Virus record (IMG/VR): IMGVR_UViG_3300025284_000004
Coordinates: 1 to 38,384 of that record
Direction: 5' to 3' (one strand)
Origin: a virus
DNA: 38,384 nt
The notes under the pieces were generated by a model. The model made no database searches. It saw only the letters and a program-made list of their open reading frames with translations, and had not been told where the DNA came from. The translations under genes were made by a program, and so were the position numbers. Shown here piece by piece: positions 7,092 through 14,974 of this stretch; the first letter of the stretch is position 1; each line of letters begins with the position of its first letter.

Positions 7092-7354
7092 ACGAGGAAT
7101 TTGAGAAGTGGGCCGGAGCCAATGGCCTATGCCTCGAGCGTGATTTTGAGGCACCTGAGAACTATGTCGATGGAATGACTCAGGAAGCAGAATTGGCTTG
7201 GAACGCCGCATGGCAAGCCTCGCGCAAGCAGGCGCTTGAAGATGCGGCCAAGGAATGTGATCGCATCATGCAGGAGAACGATGCGGATTCTCCGTACCAC
7301 GCTGGCGGCGCTGAGCTTTGCGCCGACGCCATCCGAGCACTGAACAAAGACTGA
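7088..7354 (+). CDS. hypothetical early protein, 88 aa
   Basis: It overlaps the previous gene by 4 bp. The sequence combines a short N-terminal domain ending WNAAWQASRKQALEDAAKEC with ADAIRALNKD. The phrase (A)W.AAW.AS..QALEDAA is widespread in small early phage proteins from many phages. The function is unknown. Confidence 0.65.
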   Translation: MNEEFEKWAGANGLCLERDFEAPENYVDGMTQEAELAWNAAWQASRKQALEDAAKECDRIMQENDADSPYHAGGAELCADAIRALNKD

Positions 7355-7435
7355 ATGGAAGCCGCAGCAGAACGCATCATCGCGCTCACGCGCAAGCATT
7401 GGAACCTGGAGCAACGAGATGAAAATCAGCCTTGA
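7355..7435 (+). CDS. possible 26-residue peptide before xis
   Basis: A short ORF (MEAAAERIIALTRKHWNLEQ...) begins immediately after the previous stop and overlaps the excisionase start by 17 bp. It fills an otherwise empty 64-bp gap. There is no clear ribosome site. It may serve only to couple translation, or may be chance. Confidence 0.3.
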   Translation: MEAAAERIIALTRKHWNLEQRDENQP

Positions 7436-7616
7436 GAAGTGGGCCGAAAAGAACTTCGATCCGGCGCCGGCAGTGAAGACCGTTCGCACGTGGGCGCGGG
7501 ATGGCAAGATCTATCCCACCCCGGTCAAGGTCGGCCGGGCCTACTATGTCGAGGAAACCGCCATCTTCCAGAATGGCATCGCACGCCCTTCCCTTGCCAG
7601 CCGCATCCCCCAATAG
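7419..7616 (+). CDS. xis: excisionase (Xis-like)
   Basis: This 65-residue basic protein has the lambda/HK022 Xis pattern: MKISLEKWAEKNFDP, then TVRTWARDGKIYPTPVKVGR, then YYVEETAIF. Xis binds and bends attP DNA and directs the integrase toward excision. GGAGCAACGAG precedes the ATG. It lies directly upstream of int, the usual order in pL operons. Confidence 0.85.
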   Translation: MKISLEKWAEKNFDPAPAVKTVRTWARDGKIYPTPVKVGRAYYVEETAIFQNGIARPSLASRIPQ

Positions 7617-7619
7617 ACC

Positions 7620-8705
7620 ATGGCCGCCAGACCTCGCATCCGCAAGCGCGCACACTACCCGCCAAATCTCCATGAGCCGAGGCCAGGATATTTCACGTGG
7701 CGCGATCCGCGCGACGGCAAGACCCACATCATCGGCCGGGTGACGGCAGCCGAAGCCATCCACGAGGCGCAACAGGCGAATCTCGTGGCAGAGCGCGGGA
7801 TAGCCCGCAAGTCGTTGGCAGAGCGGCTAGAATCGGGCCGCGAGACGGTGTCCGACCTGCTCGACAAGATGCCGACCGAGGGTCTGAAGGCCAACACGCT
7901 GAAGGCGCGGGCAGACTACGATCGAACGATCAAGGCAGAAATTGGCAGCATCCTATGCGAGGACCTGACCACCAAGCACATCGCCGATATGCTCGAAGGT
8001 ATCAAGGCTCGCGGGAAGAACCGTTGGGCTCAGGCCATCCGCAGCCGAATCTTCGCCGCATGCACAAAAGGCGTAGCGCTCGGCTGGATGCAGACCAACC
8101 CTGCCGCCGTGACCGAGAAGGTCAAAGTGAAGGTCAAGCGCCAGCGGCTGTCGATGGAGCAGTTCCAGAAGATCCTGGACAAGGCGCCCGAGGTAGCCGC
8201 CTGGCTGCCGAACGCCATGCTTCTGGCACTAATCACCGGGCAGGACCGTTCGACAATCGCTGGCCTGCAGCGGTCGAATGTGGTCGGTGATTATCTGGTG
8301 CTGCAGCGATCGAAGACCGACGTTGTGATAGAGATCCCTTTGGCCCTGCGGATGGATGCCATTGGCCTGTCGCTGGCCGATGTGATCGCCAAGTGCAAGA
8401 CGACCGGCGTAGTCAGCAAGCACCTGATCCACCATATTCGCCCATACACCGGCGCCCCGAGCGGGGCTCCAGTCGACCTCGACACCATTTCGAAGTCATT
8501 CGCCAAGGCTCGGGTGCTGGCAGGGCTGGTTGGGGATACCGCCCCCACCTTTCACGAGCTACGGAGCCTGGCGAAGCGGACCTACATGGAACAAACCGGG
8601 GTCGATACTAAAGCCCTCTTAGGGCATCAAAGTGATCAAACTGCAGATATCTACGCCAATCCCCGAGGGATTGCACCAATTCGAGTGAAGGTGGCCCATG
8701 GCTAA
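7620..8705 (+). CDS. int: tyrosine integrase (lambda type)
   Basis: This is the site-specific recombinase for phage integration and excision. The 361-residue protein has an N-terminal arm-type DNA-binding region (residues 1-55, basic, GYFTWRDPRDGKTHIIGRV), a core-binding helical domain (about 75-160) and a catalytic domain (175-361). Catalytic residues seen are Arg210 (TGQDRSTIAGL), Lys232, His312 and Arg315 (HELRS), His336 (LLGHQ) and Tyr345 (DIYANP). It starts 3 bp after xis and overlaps the HNH gene by 8 bp. The arm domain implies a lambda-like attP with arm sites. Confidence 0.95.
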   Translation: MAARPRIRKRAHYPPNLHEPRPGYFTWRDPRDGKTHIIGRVTAAEAIHEAQQANLVAERGIARKSLAERLESGRETVSDLLDKMPTEGLKANTLKARADYDRTIKAEIGSILCEDLTTKHIADMLEGIKARGKNRWAQAIRSRIFAACTKGVALGWMQTNPAAVTEKVKVKVKRQRLSMEQFQKILDKAPEVAAWLPNAMLLALITGQDRSTIAGLQRSNVVGDYLVLQRSKTDVVIEIPLALRMDAIGLSLADVIAKCKTTGVVSKHLIHHIRPYTGAPSGAPVDLDTISKSFAKARVLAGLVGDTAPTFHELRSLAKRTYMEQTGVDTKALLGHQSDQTADIYANPRGIAPIRVKVAHG

Positions 8706-9192
8706 AGAACTTGATATTACCCGCCTACGCGGAATGATCGGATACGACGTAGAAACTGGCGAGTTCACATGGCTGGTGAGTCGCGGAACAGTCAAGGCAG
8801 GCCGTAGCGCTGGTCGCATCTGCAGACAGGGGTACCGCGTCATCAAGATTGACTCTCAGTATTGGCAGGCACACCGACTTGCATGGGCAATCGCATACGG
8901 GTCATTCCCTGAAAATGAAATTGACCACATCAATGGCAATCGCTCCGATAACCGCATTGCAAACCTCCGTGACGTGTCCAAGGAAGTGAACCAACAGAAC
9001 AGACACCGAGCGCGTTCGGACAACATTTCGGGGTTCCAGGGAGTCTTCAAGCACAAGGATTGCGACCGTTGGGTAGCTCAAATTATGGCCGGCAAAAAGC
9101 AACGGTACTTGGGGCTTTTCCAGACTCCAGAAGAGGCTCATGCCGCCTACCTACGTGCCAAGTCCGAACTTCACGCCACACGCGAATTTTGA
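8698..9192 (+). CDS. HNH endonuclease with AP2 domain
   Basis: This 164-residue protein is a free-standing HNH-AP2 homing-type endonuclease. The HNH core is at about residues 60-105, with HRLAWAIAYG, EIDHINGNRSDNRIANLR and an Asn-rich end. A C-terminal AP2-like DNA-binding domain follows (GFQGVFKHKDCDRWVAQI, YLGLFQTPEEAHAAYL). Such genes are selfish elements that cut DNA in related phages lacking them. It overlaps the int stop by 8 bp, so it lies between int and the likely attP. Confidence 0.92.
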   Translation: MAKELDITRLRGMIGYDVETGEFTWLVSRGTVKAGRSAGRICRQGYRVIKIDSQYWQAHRLAWAIAYGSFPENEIDHINGNRSDNRIANLRDVSKEVNQQNRHRARSDNISGFQGVFKHKDCDRWVAQIMAGKKQRYLGLFQTPEEAHAAYLRAKSELHATREF

Positions 9193-9397
9193 TCGTATTT
9201 TGAACACCTGTTGAACACCCCACGGTAAATCAATGGCTGGCGGGCGATAGTGCATGCAGCGACCTTAGGCTCGAAAGACAGGCGCTTTCCCCTTTTATAT
9301 CAAGAGGTTAAGTGCCTTTTTATATGGGTTCGCACACCCGTAAAGCGCCCTAATCAGCCCTATATAAATCAATGGGTTAGATGCCTGTTATAAACGG
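9193..9397. other. non-coding segment, candidate attP region
   Basis: About 200 bp without a gene between the int-HNH module and the SOS-box gene. It holds direct repeats: TTGAACACC at 9200-9208 and 9211-9219, TAAATCAATGG at 9226-9236 and 9365-9375, and two CTTTTATAT-like words near 9291-9320. An AT-rich segment with paired direct repeats next to a lambda-type integrase is where attP and its arm sites are expected. No tRNA end was recognised, so the core is not assigned. Confidence 0.35.
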
Positions 9398-9601
9398 TCA
9401 ATCCACCCCCATTTCCCGCTGCCAGTCGTCGCACCCTTTCAGCGGACACGGATTCCCAAGTTGGCAGTCCAGACGCATCCTGGGGTGGGGATATTCCTGC
9501 GCCATAGTGATCTTGAGGCGCGAACAGGTACGGCATGCCCATTCCTTGGAGATCACATAGGAAGGCATGGGCGGGGCTGGAGGTTGGAAGCCGGTCGACA
9601 T
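9398..9601 (-). CDS. small Cys-rich protein under a LexA-type box, 67 aa
   Basis: This ORF reads against int and the acyltransferase. The protein has two Cys groups (WACRTCSRLK at about 21-30, LDCQLGNPCPLKGCDDW at about 44-60), suggesting a small zinc-binding protein. A perfect CTGT-N8-ACAG palindrome begins 8 bp before its ATG, and the -10-like TATACA in that box would place the RNA start one or two bases before the ATG. The transcript may thus be leaderless; no ribosome site is seen. An SOS-induced antirepressor or host-modifying role (compare Tum of phage 186) is speculation. Confidence 0.5.
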   Translation of the reverse strand: MSTGFQPPAPPMPSYVISKEWACRTCSRLKITMAQEYPHPRMRLDCQLGNPCPLKGCDDWQREMGVD

Positions 9602-9608
9602 CGGAGCA

Positions 9609-9624
9609 CTGTATATCTGAACAG
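9609..9624 (-). promoter_or_regulatory. LexA (SOS) box
   Basis: The 16-bp word CTGTATATCTGAACAG fits the gamma/betaproteobacterial LexA consensus CTGT-N8-ACAG. It ends 8 bp from the start of the minus-strand Cys-rich gene and overlaps its likely -10 (TATACA at 9615-9610). LexA binding here would block that promoter until DNA damage. Confidence 0.6.
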
Positions 9625-9690
9625 TTGTCCATTCAACTTAACGGCGCCCTGTGGCATCATCGCGGACGTTTCAAAATTGACACGATTCGG

Positions 9691-11682
9691 ATGAAATACG
9701 CCAATCCCACCACAATTGCTCATCCCCCATACCGCGACGATATTGATGGCCTGCGCGCCGTGGCAGTGCTGGTCGTGGTGGCATTCCATGCTTTCCCGGA
9801 CTGGTTGCCGGGCGGGTTCGTCGGCGTCGACATCTTCTTCGTCATCTCGGGCTTCCTGATCTCCACCATCCTGTTCAAGGGCCTGGAGCAGGGTTCGTTC
9901 TCGTTTGGCGACTTCTACGCGCGCCGCGTGCGCCGGATCTTCCCGGCTCTGGTCATCGTGCTGGGCGCCTGCCTAGCGTTTGGCTGGGGCATCCTGCTGA
10001 CAGACGAATACACGTCGCTGGGTGACAGCGTGCTGGGCGGAGCATCGTTCCTTGCCAACTTCCAGCTGTGGCAGCAGGCCGGTTACTTCGACACCAAAGC
10101 CGAACTAAAGCCATTGCTGCATCTCTGGTCGCTGGGGATCGAGGAACAGTTCTACATGGTATGGCCGCTCCTACTCTGGCTGGGGTATCGACTGCGCGCC
10201 AATCTTCTTATGGTGACGCTTTTGGTGTTGGGCGCCTCGTTTTTCCTGAACATCGACACCGTCCATCTTGACCGGACGCGGACCTTCTATCTGCCGGATA
10301 CACGTTTCTGGGAACTGCTGTCTGGCAGCCTGCTGGCGTACGTGACGCTGCACCATTGGCGCCTGAAGATGTCGCGCGCGCTGTCCGAGCTGCTGTCGGT
10401 CGCCGGTATCGGCCTGTTGTTCGCTGCCGTGGCGCTTGTGCGCGCCGAAGACTATTTCCCCGGCTGGTGGGCGCTGCTGCCTATCGGCGGCGCGGCGCTG
10501 TCGATTGCGGCCGGTCCCGACGCATGGCTAAATCGCTACGTCCTGGGCAGCTTGCCAATGCGCAGAATCGGTCTGATCAGCTTCCAGCTGTATCTGTGGC
10601 ACTGGCCTTTGCTGGTTTTCGCCCGTCTGGTCTATGGCGACACGCCCTCAGATGCTGTCCGCGCCGGTGCCGTGGCGCTGGCCTTTGTTCTCGCCTGGCT
10701 GACGGCACGAATAGAGAAGCCACTTCGCTTCGGCGCTTTCCCGCGCATGAAGGTCGCTCTGCTTTGCACCGCCATGGTCGCGGTGGCGGGCACTGGCTAT
10801 CTAATCTCCGAACAGCGCATCGTGCCCTACTCCAAATCGGCCGGACTGGAGAAGATCATGGCGGCTGCCGGCGAGTGGGATTTCCCCAGCAAGGAAATGA
10901 AACAGGTGGAGTTCCAGAAGAAGGTGCTGTTCGTGAGCGATAGCGGCAGTCCGGAGACCACGCTATTCCTTGGCGACAGCAACATGGAACAGTACGGGCC
11001 GCGGATCAACCAGCTTGTCAGCCAGCAATCCGGGAAGGTGAATACGGCGGTGTTTGCCACGGCGCCAGGTTGTCCACCGATTCCGAATGTAACGGATAAG
11101 GACCACCCGCAATGCGGACATTCTCTGAATACTTCGCTGGAGTACGCTGCAAGACCAGAGGTCACCACGGTGGTGATCGGCGCGCTGTGGGACGTCTACT
11201 ACGTGATGGGCAACTTCTACCAGTATGAGACTGGTGGAAAGCCCGAACGACTGGCGCCGAATTCTCTCGGAACGGCACAATCGATGGACTCGCTGGCGGC
11301 GATGATCGAAGGGCTGGTGAAGTCAGGAAAGAAGGTATATCTAGTCCTGACGATCCCGAATGGGCAGAAGGTCGACCCGAAGTTCATGGTGAAGCGTTCG
11401 CTCTACCCTATCGGCTTCAATGTTGATCGCGACGGCCTGCCAGTCGGCTACTACCTGCACTCCTGGTACAACCAGGTGGGAAATCTGCGGGCCCAACTGA
11501 TCGACGCCGGGCGCCGCGGTGGCGCCACGATCATCGACCCGTTGGAACACCTGTGCGACAAGAAGATATGTCCGTCAGTCACAGCAAACGGCGAACCGAT
11601 CTATAAGGACTCTGGCCATCTGCGTCCAAGCTTCGTACGCGACCACGTGCTTTACTTGGACGAGACGCTCGACGCCGGCTGA
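9691..11682 (+). CDS. O-acyltransferase (acyltransferase 3 family) with SGNH domain
   Basis: This 663-residue membrane enzyme is of the OafA/YrhL type and probably acetylates a cell-surface polysaccharide, such as O-antigen. About ten membrane segments fill residues 1-370, with the family motif Arg22-x10-His33 followed by GGFVGVDIFFVISGFLIS. The periplasmic C-terminal half is an SGNH hydrolase-like domain with FLGDSNMEQ (about 428) and DSGHLRPS (His about 643). Phages encode such enzymes for lysogenic conversion and to block superinfection. ATG 9691 is chosen because homology begins at DDIDGLRAVAV; the ORF is open upstream. It is convergent with the lysis genes and overlaps Rz1 by 31 bp. Confidence 0.88.
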   Translation: MKYANPTTIAHPPYRDDIDGLRAVAVLVVVAFHAFPDWLPGGFVGVDIFFVISGFLISTILFKGLEQGSFSFGDFYARRVRRIFPALVIVLGACLAFGWGILLTDEYTSLGDSVLGGASFLANFQLWQQAGYFDTKAELKPLLHLWSLGIEEQFYMVWPLLLWLGYRLRANLLMVTLLVLGASFFLNIDTVHLDRTRTFYLPDTRFWELLSGSLLAYVTLHHWRLKMSRALSELLSVAGIGLLFAAVALVRAEDYFPGWWALLPIGGAALSIAAGPDAWLNRYVLGSLPMRRIGLISFQLYLWHWPLLVFARLVYGDTPSDAVRAGAVALAFVLAWLTARIEKPLRFGAFPRMKVALLCTAMVAVAGTGYLISEQRIVPYSKSAGLEKIMAAAGEWDFPSKEMKQVEFQKKVLFVSDSGSPETTLFLGDSNMEQYGPRINQLVSQQSGKVNTAVFATAPGCPPIPNVTDKDHPQCGHSLNTSLEYAARPEVTTVVIGALWDVYYVMGNFYQYETGGKPERLAPNSLGTAQSMDSLAAMIEGLVKSGKKVYLVLTIPNGQKVDPKFMVKRSLYPIGFNVDRDGLPVGYYLHSWYNQVGNLRAQLIDAGRRGGATIIDPLEHLCDKKICPSVTANGEPIYKDSGHLRPSFVRDHVLYLDETLDAG

Positions 11683-11927
11683 GATTTCGGCTTCCAGTTG
11701 CAACGCTTGGAGCCTGTCTCGTTGTGGGCGCGAATCTGGTCAGCGGTGCCATCTGTCAAGACGTCGGCCTTGCTGACCATGATGGGCTTGGCCCAGTCGC
11801 AACCTGTATCGACAATCCGGGTCCTGGTGATGATCTGCGGTTCCGGTTCAGTCGTCGCGGCTCCATTCGTCCCGCAGGATGCGAGAAGACTCGCCAGAAG
11901 GGCCAGCAGCAATCCTGTTTTCGGCAT
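11652..11927 (-). CDS. Rz1-like outer-membrane spanin lipoprotein
   Basis: This 91-residue lipoprotein has signal peptide MPKTGLLLALLASLLAS and lipobox Cys18. The mature part contains DTGCDWAKPIMVSKADVLTD and a second Cys, a pattern common in betaproteobacterial o-spanins. With the inner-membrane spanin it would fuse the membranes at the last step of lysis. Its start lies inside the Rz-like gene in another frame (80-bp overlap), the classical Rz/Rz1 arrangement. Its 3' end overlaps the convergent acyltransferase. Confidence 0.75.
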   Translation of the reverse strand: MPKTGLLLALLASLLASCGTNGAATTEPEPQIITRTRIVDTGCDWAKPIMVSKADVLTDGTADQIRAHNETGSKRCNWKPKSQPASSVSSK

Positions 11928-12168
11928 CTGTTCTCTCCTTCACCGCGGCGCCGCCCTCCTGCGCGGCTGCGGCATTTGCGTCCGCTTCGGACTTCTGGAT
12001 GATCGCCACCTTGGCGGCAGCTTCGGCTTCCTTCTGCTTGGCCTCGGCTGTCGCAGTCTTGGCCTGCTGGTTGCGCGCCCAGCCCCACAGGAGGCTGCCG
12101 ATTGCCAGCAGCCCGGCCAGCAGCGCCGGCCACGCGTCCGACAGCATGGATATAAGTGTAGCGATCAT
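11848..12168 (-). CDS. Rz-like inner-membrane spanin
   Basis: ATG 12168 is chosen for the strong GGAGG 7 bases upstream (GGAGGTTATTCGATG) and its overlap with the endolysin stop. The 106-residue protein has one N-terminal membrane span (about 9-28, AWPALLAGLLAIGSLLWGWA) followed by a long Ala/Lys/Glu coiled coil, as in i-spanins. The nested Rz1-like ORF supports the assignment. Confidence 0.7.
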   Translation of the reverse strand: MIATLISMLSDAWPALLAGLLAIGSLLWGWARNQQAKTATAEAKQKEAEAAAKVAIIQKSEADANAAAAQEGGAAVKERTDAENRIAAGPSGESSRILRDEWSRDD

Positions 12169-12659
12169 CGAATAACCTCCAGGCGCGCGACAGAATGGTT
12201 TGCTGGCCACGATTCAGGCCGTGGCTTCCCAGGGCGCCAAGTGCGCAAGTACAAGCCCCACGCACCATCCGCGTCATCCATGGCTGGCAGCCGTTTCGGG
12301 TCTGTGAACAGCAGCAGCCGAGCCACACCCGCAGCCAGCACATCATCCGTCTCCAGTGCGCGCCAGATAGAGTCCGGCAGGAATTGGACGCCCCGGGCGG
12401 CGCAAAGCTTGTCCAGCCAGAAGCGGCTGGCGTCGTGGAGATAGACTCCCCAGACGCCGCCGCGCGACTGTCGCGTGCCCAGCTCGAACTGTGCAAAGCC
12501 ACGAGCTGGACCGTTTCCAAGCTGGCGCCGATGCTCCAGCCCTGATTCTTGCAGACAGATGGCCACCACCATCACCCGAGCTTGTGGCGTATCCATGCCC
12601 GACGGAAGGAGCGCCAACGCATCGGCCAGCGGGCCACGCACGAAATCATGCGCCAGCAT
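12165..12659 (-). CDS. putative endolysin (lysozyme/transglycosylase-like)
   Basis: This 164-residue protein lies between the holin candidates and the spanins, where the endolysin is expected. It contains VVAICLQESGLEHRRQ (candidate catalytic Glu38) and ARGFAQFELG, reminiscent of the lytic transglycosylase/lysozyme fold, where a Glu and a GxxQ motif line the active site. ATG 12659 is preferred over 12665 because GGAGG touches the first ATG but is 6 bases from the second. No signal peptide is seen, so release would need the holin. The family match is by pattern only. Confidence 0.6.
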   Translation of the reverse strand: MLAHDFVRGPLADALALLPSGMDTPQARVMVVAICLQESGLEHRRQLGNGPARGFAQFELGTRQSRGGVWGVYLHDASRFWLDKLCAARGVQFLPDSIWRALETDDVLAAGVARLLLFTDPKRLPAMDDADGAWGLYLRTWRPGKPRPESWPANHSVARLEVIR

Positions 12660-12906
12660 CGTCATCCTCCTTCTTCCTGACCGACGTGTACCGCAGAGAA
12701 ATGAACGTCAGCCCGAACATGGTATAGGCGATCCACTGCTGGAAGTTCTGCGGGATCACCGCCTTCATCTCGGGCGGCATCGTGTTCCACGTCTGTACCA
12801 GTAGCGGGCCGAAGCCCATGAACACGGTGAACAGCCATCCGAAGATGACCGTCCCTTTCTTGTGAAGCTGGCGCCAGTTATCAGCAAGACCAAGTTTCCA
12901 GTTCAT
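12646..12906 (-). CDS. putative holin, two membrane spans
   Basis: GGAGGTGGTCGCG precedes the ATG. The 86-residue protein has a charged N-terminus (MNWKLGLADNWRQLHKKG), two hydrophobic segments (TVIFGWLFTVFMGFGPLLV at about 19-37 and WIAYTMFGLTFISLRY at about 59-74) and a charged tail (KKEDDDAGA), a class II holin pattern. It would form the lysis hole that releases the endolysin, whose gene it overlaps by 14 bp. Confidence 0.7.
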   Translation of the reverse strand: MNWKLGLADNWRQLHKKGTVIFGWLFTVFMGFGPLLVQTWNTMPPEMKAVIPQNFQQWIAYTMFGLTFISLRYTSVRKKEDDDAGA

Positions 12907-13226
12907 CGCGACCACCTCCGCATGTCTGGCCGATTTCCAGCCGCGTTGTCCATCAGGTAGCCGCGAATCTCCTTCACGTCCTGCCCGATCCCGTTCAGTT
13001 GCTCCTTCACGTCCGCGCGCTGCTGCCGTAAATCCGCCTCGATGCGCGAAAAGTGCGCAGCATGGTCGATGTCCTTCAACTCCAGCGCTTGGACCCTGCC
13101 GACCAGGCTGAACCAAACGGCAGCCGTAGCTCCCGCCGCCGCAATGGCGCTGATTGCGGCACCGACCAGCCACTGAAGGCTGATCGTGGTGTCGAACCAT
13201 TTTCGCTTGCCCTGTACTGCTTCCAT
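12903..13226 (-). CDS. single-span membrane protein with coiled coil, lysis cassette
   Basis: This 107-residue protein has one N-terminal membrane span (about 20-43, VGAAISAIAAAGATAAVWFS) and then a long charged coiled coil. It is the first gene of the lysis cassette and overlaps the holin by 4 bp. Proteins of this shape next to holins are annotated as holins, antiholins or DUF7201-like proteins; a role in lysis timing is inferred. Confidence 0.6.
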   Translation of the reverse strand: MEAVQGKRKWFDTTISLQWLVGAAISAIAAAGATAAVWFSLVGRVQALELKDIDHAAHFSRIEADLRQQRADVKEQLNGIGQDVKEIRGYLMDNAAGNRPDMRRWSR

Positions 13227-13249
13227 GACTTCCCCCGGATCTAACTACT

Positions 13250-14881
13250 TCAGACGCCGACCGTGTATTCGAACTCCAATCGGTATGTATCGCCGACCGC
13301 CGATGTGCCTGGCGAAGTTGCGATGACAGAGCCAGTCGTATCGCGCGCCATCGTCACGTATTGGGTAAGGGGCGGCACGATGCATACCGCCGAGTAGAAG
13401 GTGCCACTGCGCACGAGTGCTGCGACCCCGCAGATTTGGTTCAGTTCGTGCGTATTGGGGGCTTGTGTCGGAAGGCTGAAGCGAAGATCTCCAGTGCCCA
13501 GCGACGTGGTGCCGCCGACGGTCAACTCAATGACAACGGCAACCCGATTGCCTTGGCGAGACCAGCGCCCGTTCAGAACACCGTTCCCAAGCGATGGCTG
13601 CGTGCCGCCAGAGGTGAAGGCCGGCGTGTAGTTCACGTTCCAGTGGGAAATCTGATTGCGCCCATTGCCGCTGTTATCGATCACCGGGATGTTGTTAAAG
13701 CTGCCCGGTCCGATATGGATGTTGTCAGCGCCCGGCGTGATGGTGACCTGAGGATTGATGTCGCACCCCACAATAGCGTGGTTGTGCCCGAAGATGGACA
13801 GGGCCGACTGGTTTGCAATCCGGCTCTCGTTGATCAGCACACCTCGAGAGTTCAGTGTGAAATTCAGATCCCCGAGGAAGCAAGCGCTGATGAAAAGGTC
13901 ATTGCAGCCCCCGAAGTTGAACGACGGGGAGCCCTGGAACTCGCAACCGATGAATTTGCGCGGGACAGCGCCCAGCTGCACGCCGTCCACGATGTTGATG
14001 GCGAACTTGCCGCTGCCCGTCGCCGCGTTGTACTGGTTGAATTCGCAGTTGACCGCAGCGAACTGTGACCCTGCCGTGGTGGTGGTGAACGTCACGCAGT
14101 CGGCAGGGAAGTCGACCACCCGGCAGTTGATAAGGTTCTGATGGCCATCGCTGCCCGTGATCAGGACGCCCCGGCCTCCCGTATTGACGTCCCCCTTACC
14201 CTCCAGAAACAGGTCGCGCAGCACGGCCCCATCGCCCAGCGAGAACATGTCGTTGTTGCCGCTCTTGTCGATCCGGGTCGAGAACTTCGATTCGCCGTAG
14301 AGCGACGTGTTTGCTGGGAGCGTGACCAACGAGCTCAGGATGTACTTGACTGGCGGGTCAGGCACGAAGATGGCCTTACCTGCCATCGCCGTCACGGCTG
14401 CCACGAATGCGGCTGTGTCGTCAGCCACCCCATCGCCAACCGCGCCGAAGTCCAAGACGCTGATGATTTCCGTGTTCTTGGTGTGCTGGGTGCGCGCAAC
14501 AGAACCTGCGACAGGCTGCTTGACGCCCACCAGTGCATCGCCCTTGCCTACATCGCTGGTGTTGGCCAGATCGGCCCGTAGCGCGGCGATTGCGTCATCC
14601 AGCGCTGAGCCTGGCGCCTGGATGTTGTCCCGATCCCAGATCGTTGCGTCGAAGGAATTCTTCAGGATGAAGCGGTAAGTGCCGGTTCCCCAGACCGTGG
14701 CTTCCCCGCGCTCGTTCAGGATGATCGGGTTCGTGTTGGGGATCGTGCCGGCCTGGTCCTGATAGGTGGCCTTGGGCGTGGTGGTGCCCGCAGCATACGT
14801 GTACAGCTTGCCTCCATTGAGGGGACGACCGTTGCTGTCCTCATAGGATTGCACCGGTTCAGGGAGCAGGCTCATTACCAT
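13250..14881 (-). CDS. tailspike / tail fibre with pectate-lyase fold
   Basis: This 543-residue receptor-binding protein has three parts. The N-terminal virion-anchoring domain (1-95) reads NGRPLNGGKLYTYAAGTTTP and NPIILNERGEATVW. Then comes the pectate-lyase-superfamily start DFGAVGDGVADDTAAF (about 145-160), a right-handed beta-helix region, and a C-terminal beta domain (RLEFEYTVGV end). Such spikes bind and often cut the O-antigen or capsule. The first ATG is chosen because GAGGT lies 7 bases upstream. Two terminators lie just upstream, so expression needs read-through. Confidence 0.88.
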   Translation of the reverse strand: MVMSLLPEPVQSYEDSNGRPLNGGKLYTYAAGTTTPKATYQDQAGTIPNTNPIILNERGEATVWGTGTYRFILKNSFDATIWDRDNIQAPGSALDDAIAALRADLANTSDVGKGDALVGVKQPVAGSVARTQHTKNTEIISVLDFGAVGDGVADDTAAFVAAVTAMAGKAIFVPDPPVKYILSSLVTLPANTSLYGESKFSTRIDKSGNNDMFSLGDGAVLRDLFLEGKGDVNTGGRGVLITGSDGHQNLINCRVVDFPADCVTFTTTTAGSQFAAVNCEFNQYNAATGSGKFAINIVDGVQLGAVPRKFIGCEFQGSPSFNFGGCNDLFISACFLGDLNFTLNSRGVLINESRIANQSALSIFGHNHAIVGCDINPQVTITPGADNIHIGPGSFNNIPVIDNSGNGRNQISHWNVNYTPAFTSGGTQPSLGNGVLNGRWSRQGNRVAVVIELTVGGTTSLGTGDLRFSLPTQAPNTHELNQICGVAALVRSGTFYSAVCIVPPLTQYVTMARDTTGSVIATSPGTSAVGDTYRLEFEYTVGV

Positions 14882-14900
14882 TTAGGTGACCTCAGAAATG

Positions 14901-14923
14901 AAAAAGCCCGCTCTGTGGCGGGC
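14901..14923 (-). terminator. intrinsic terminator before tailspike (second)
   Basis: On the minus strand: GCCCGC, loop CACAGA, GCGGGC, then TTTTT. It is a clean hairpin plus U-run about 20 bp before the tailspike start. Confidence 0.7.
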
Positions 14924-14926
14924 ATG

Positions 14927-14950
14927 AAAAAAGCCGGCGCAGGGCCGGCT
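14927..14950 (-). terminator. intrinsic terminator before tailspike (first)
   Basis: On the minus strand: AGCCGGC, loop CCTGC, GCCGGCT, then TTTTT. It stands in tandem with the next hairpin, about 100 bp after the ejection-protein gene ends. Confidence 0.75.
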
Positions 14951-14974
14951 CGGTGGTGTGCTACTCTTTCGGGT

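Noticed and set aside
9320-9345. tRNA T-arm-like GGGTTCGCACACCC
   Set aside because: No acceptor, D-arm or anticodon stem can be built around it. At most it is a small hairpin in the attP candidate.
9369-9632. Alternative minus-strand ORF of 87 codons in the accessory region
   Set aside because: Overlaps the Cys-rich 67-residue ORF in another frame, has no motif, and its start lies upstream of the SOS-box promoter.
13250-14881. Diversity-generating retroelement acting on the tailspike or fibre
   Set aside because: No reverse transcriptase ORF and no template/variable repeat pair seen in the window, although BPP-1-type podoviruses carry them.
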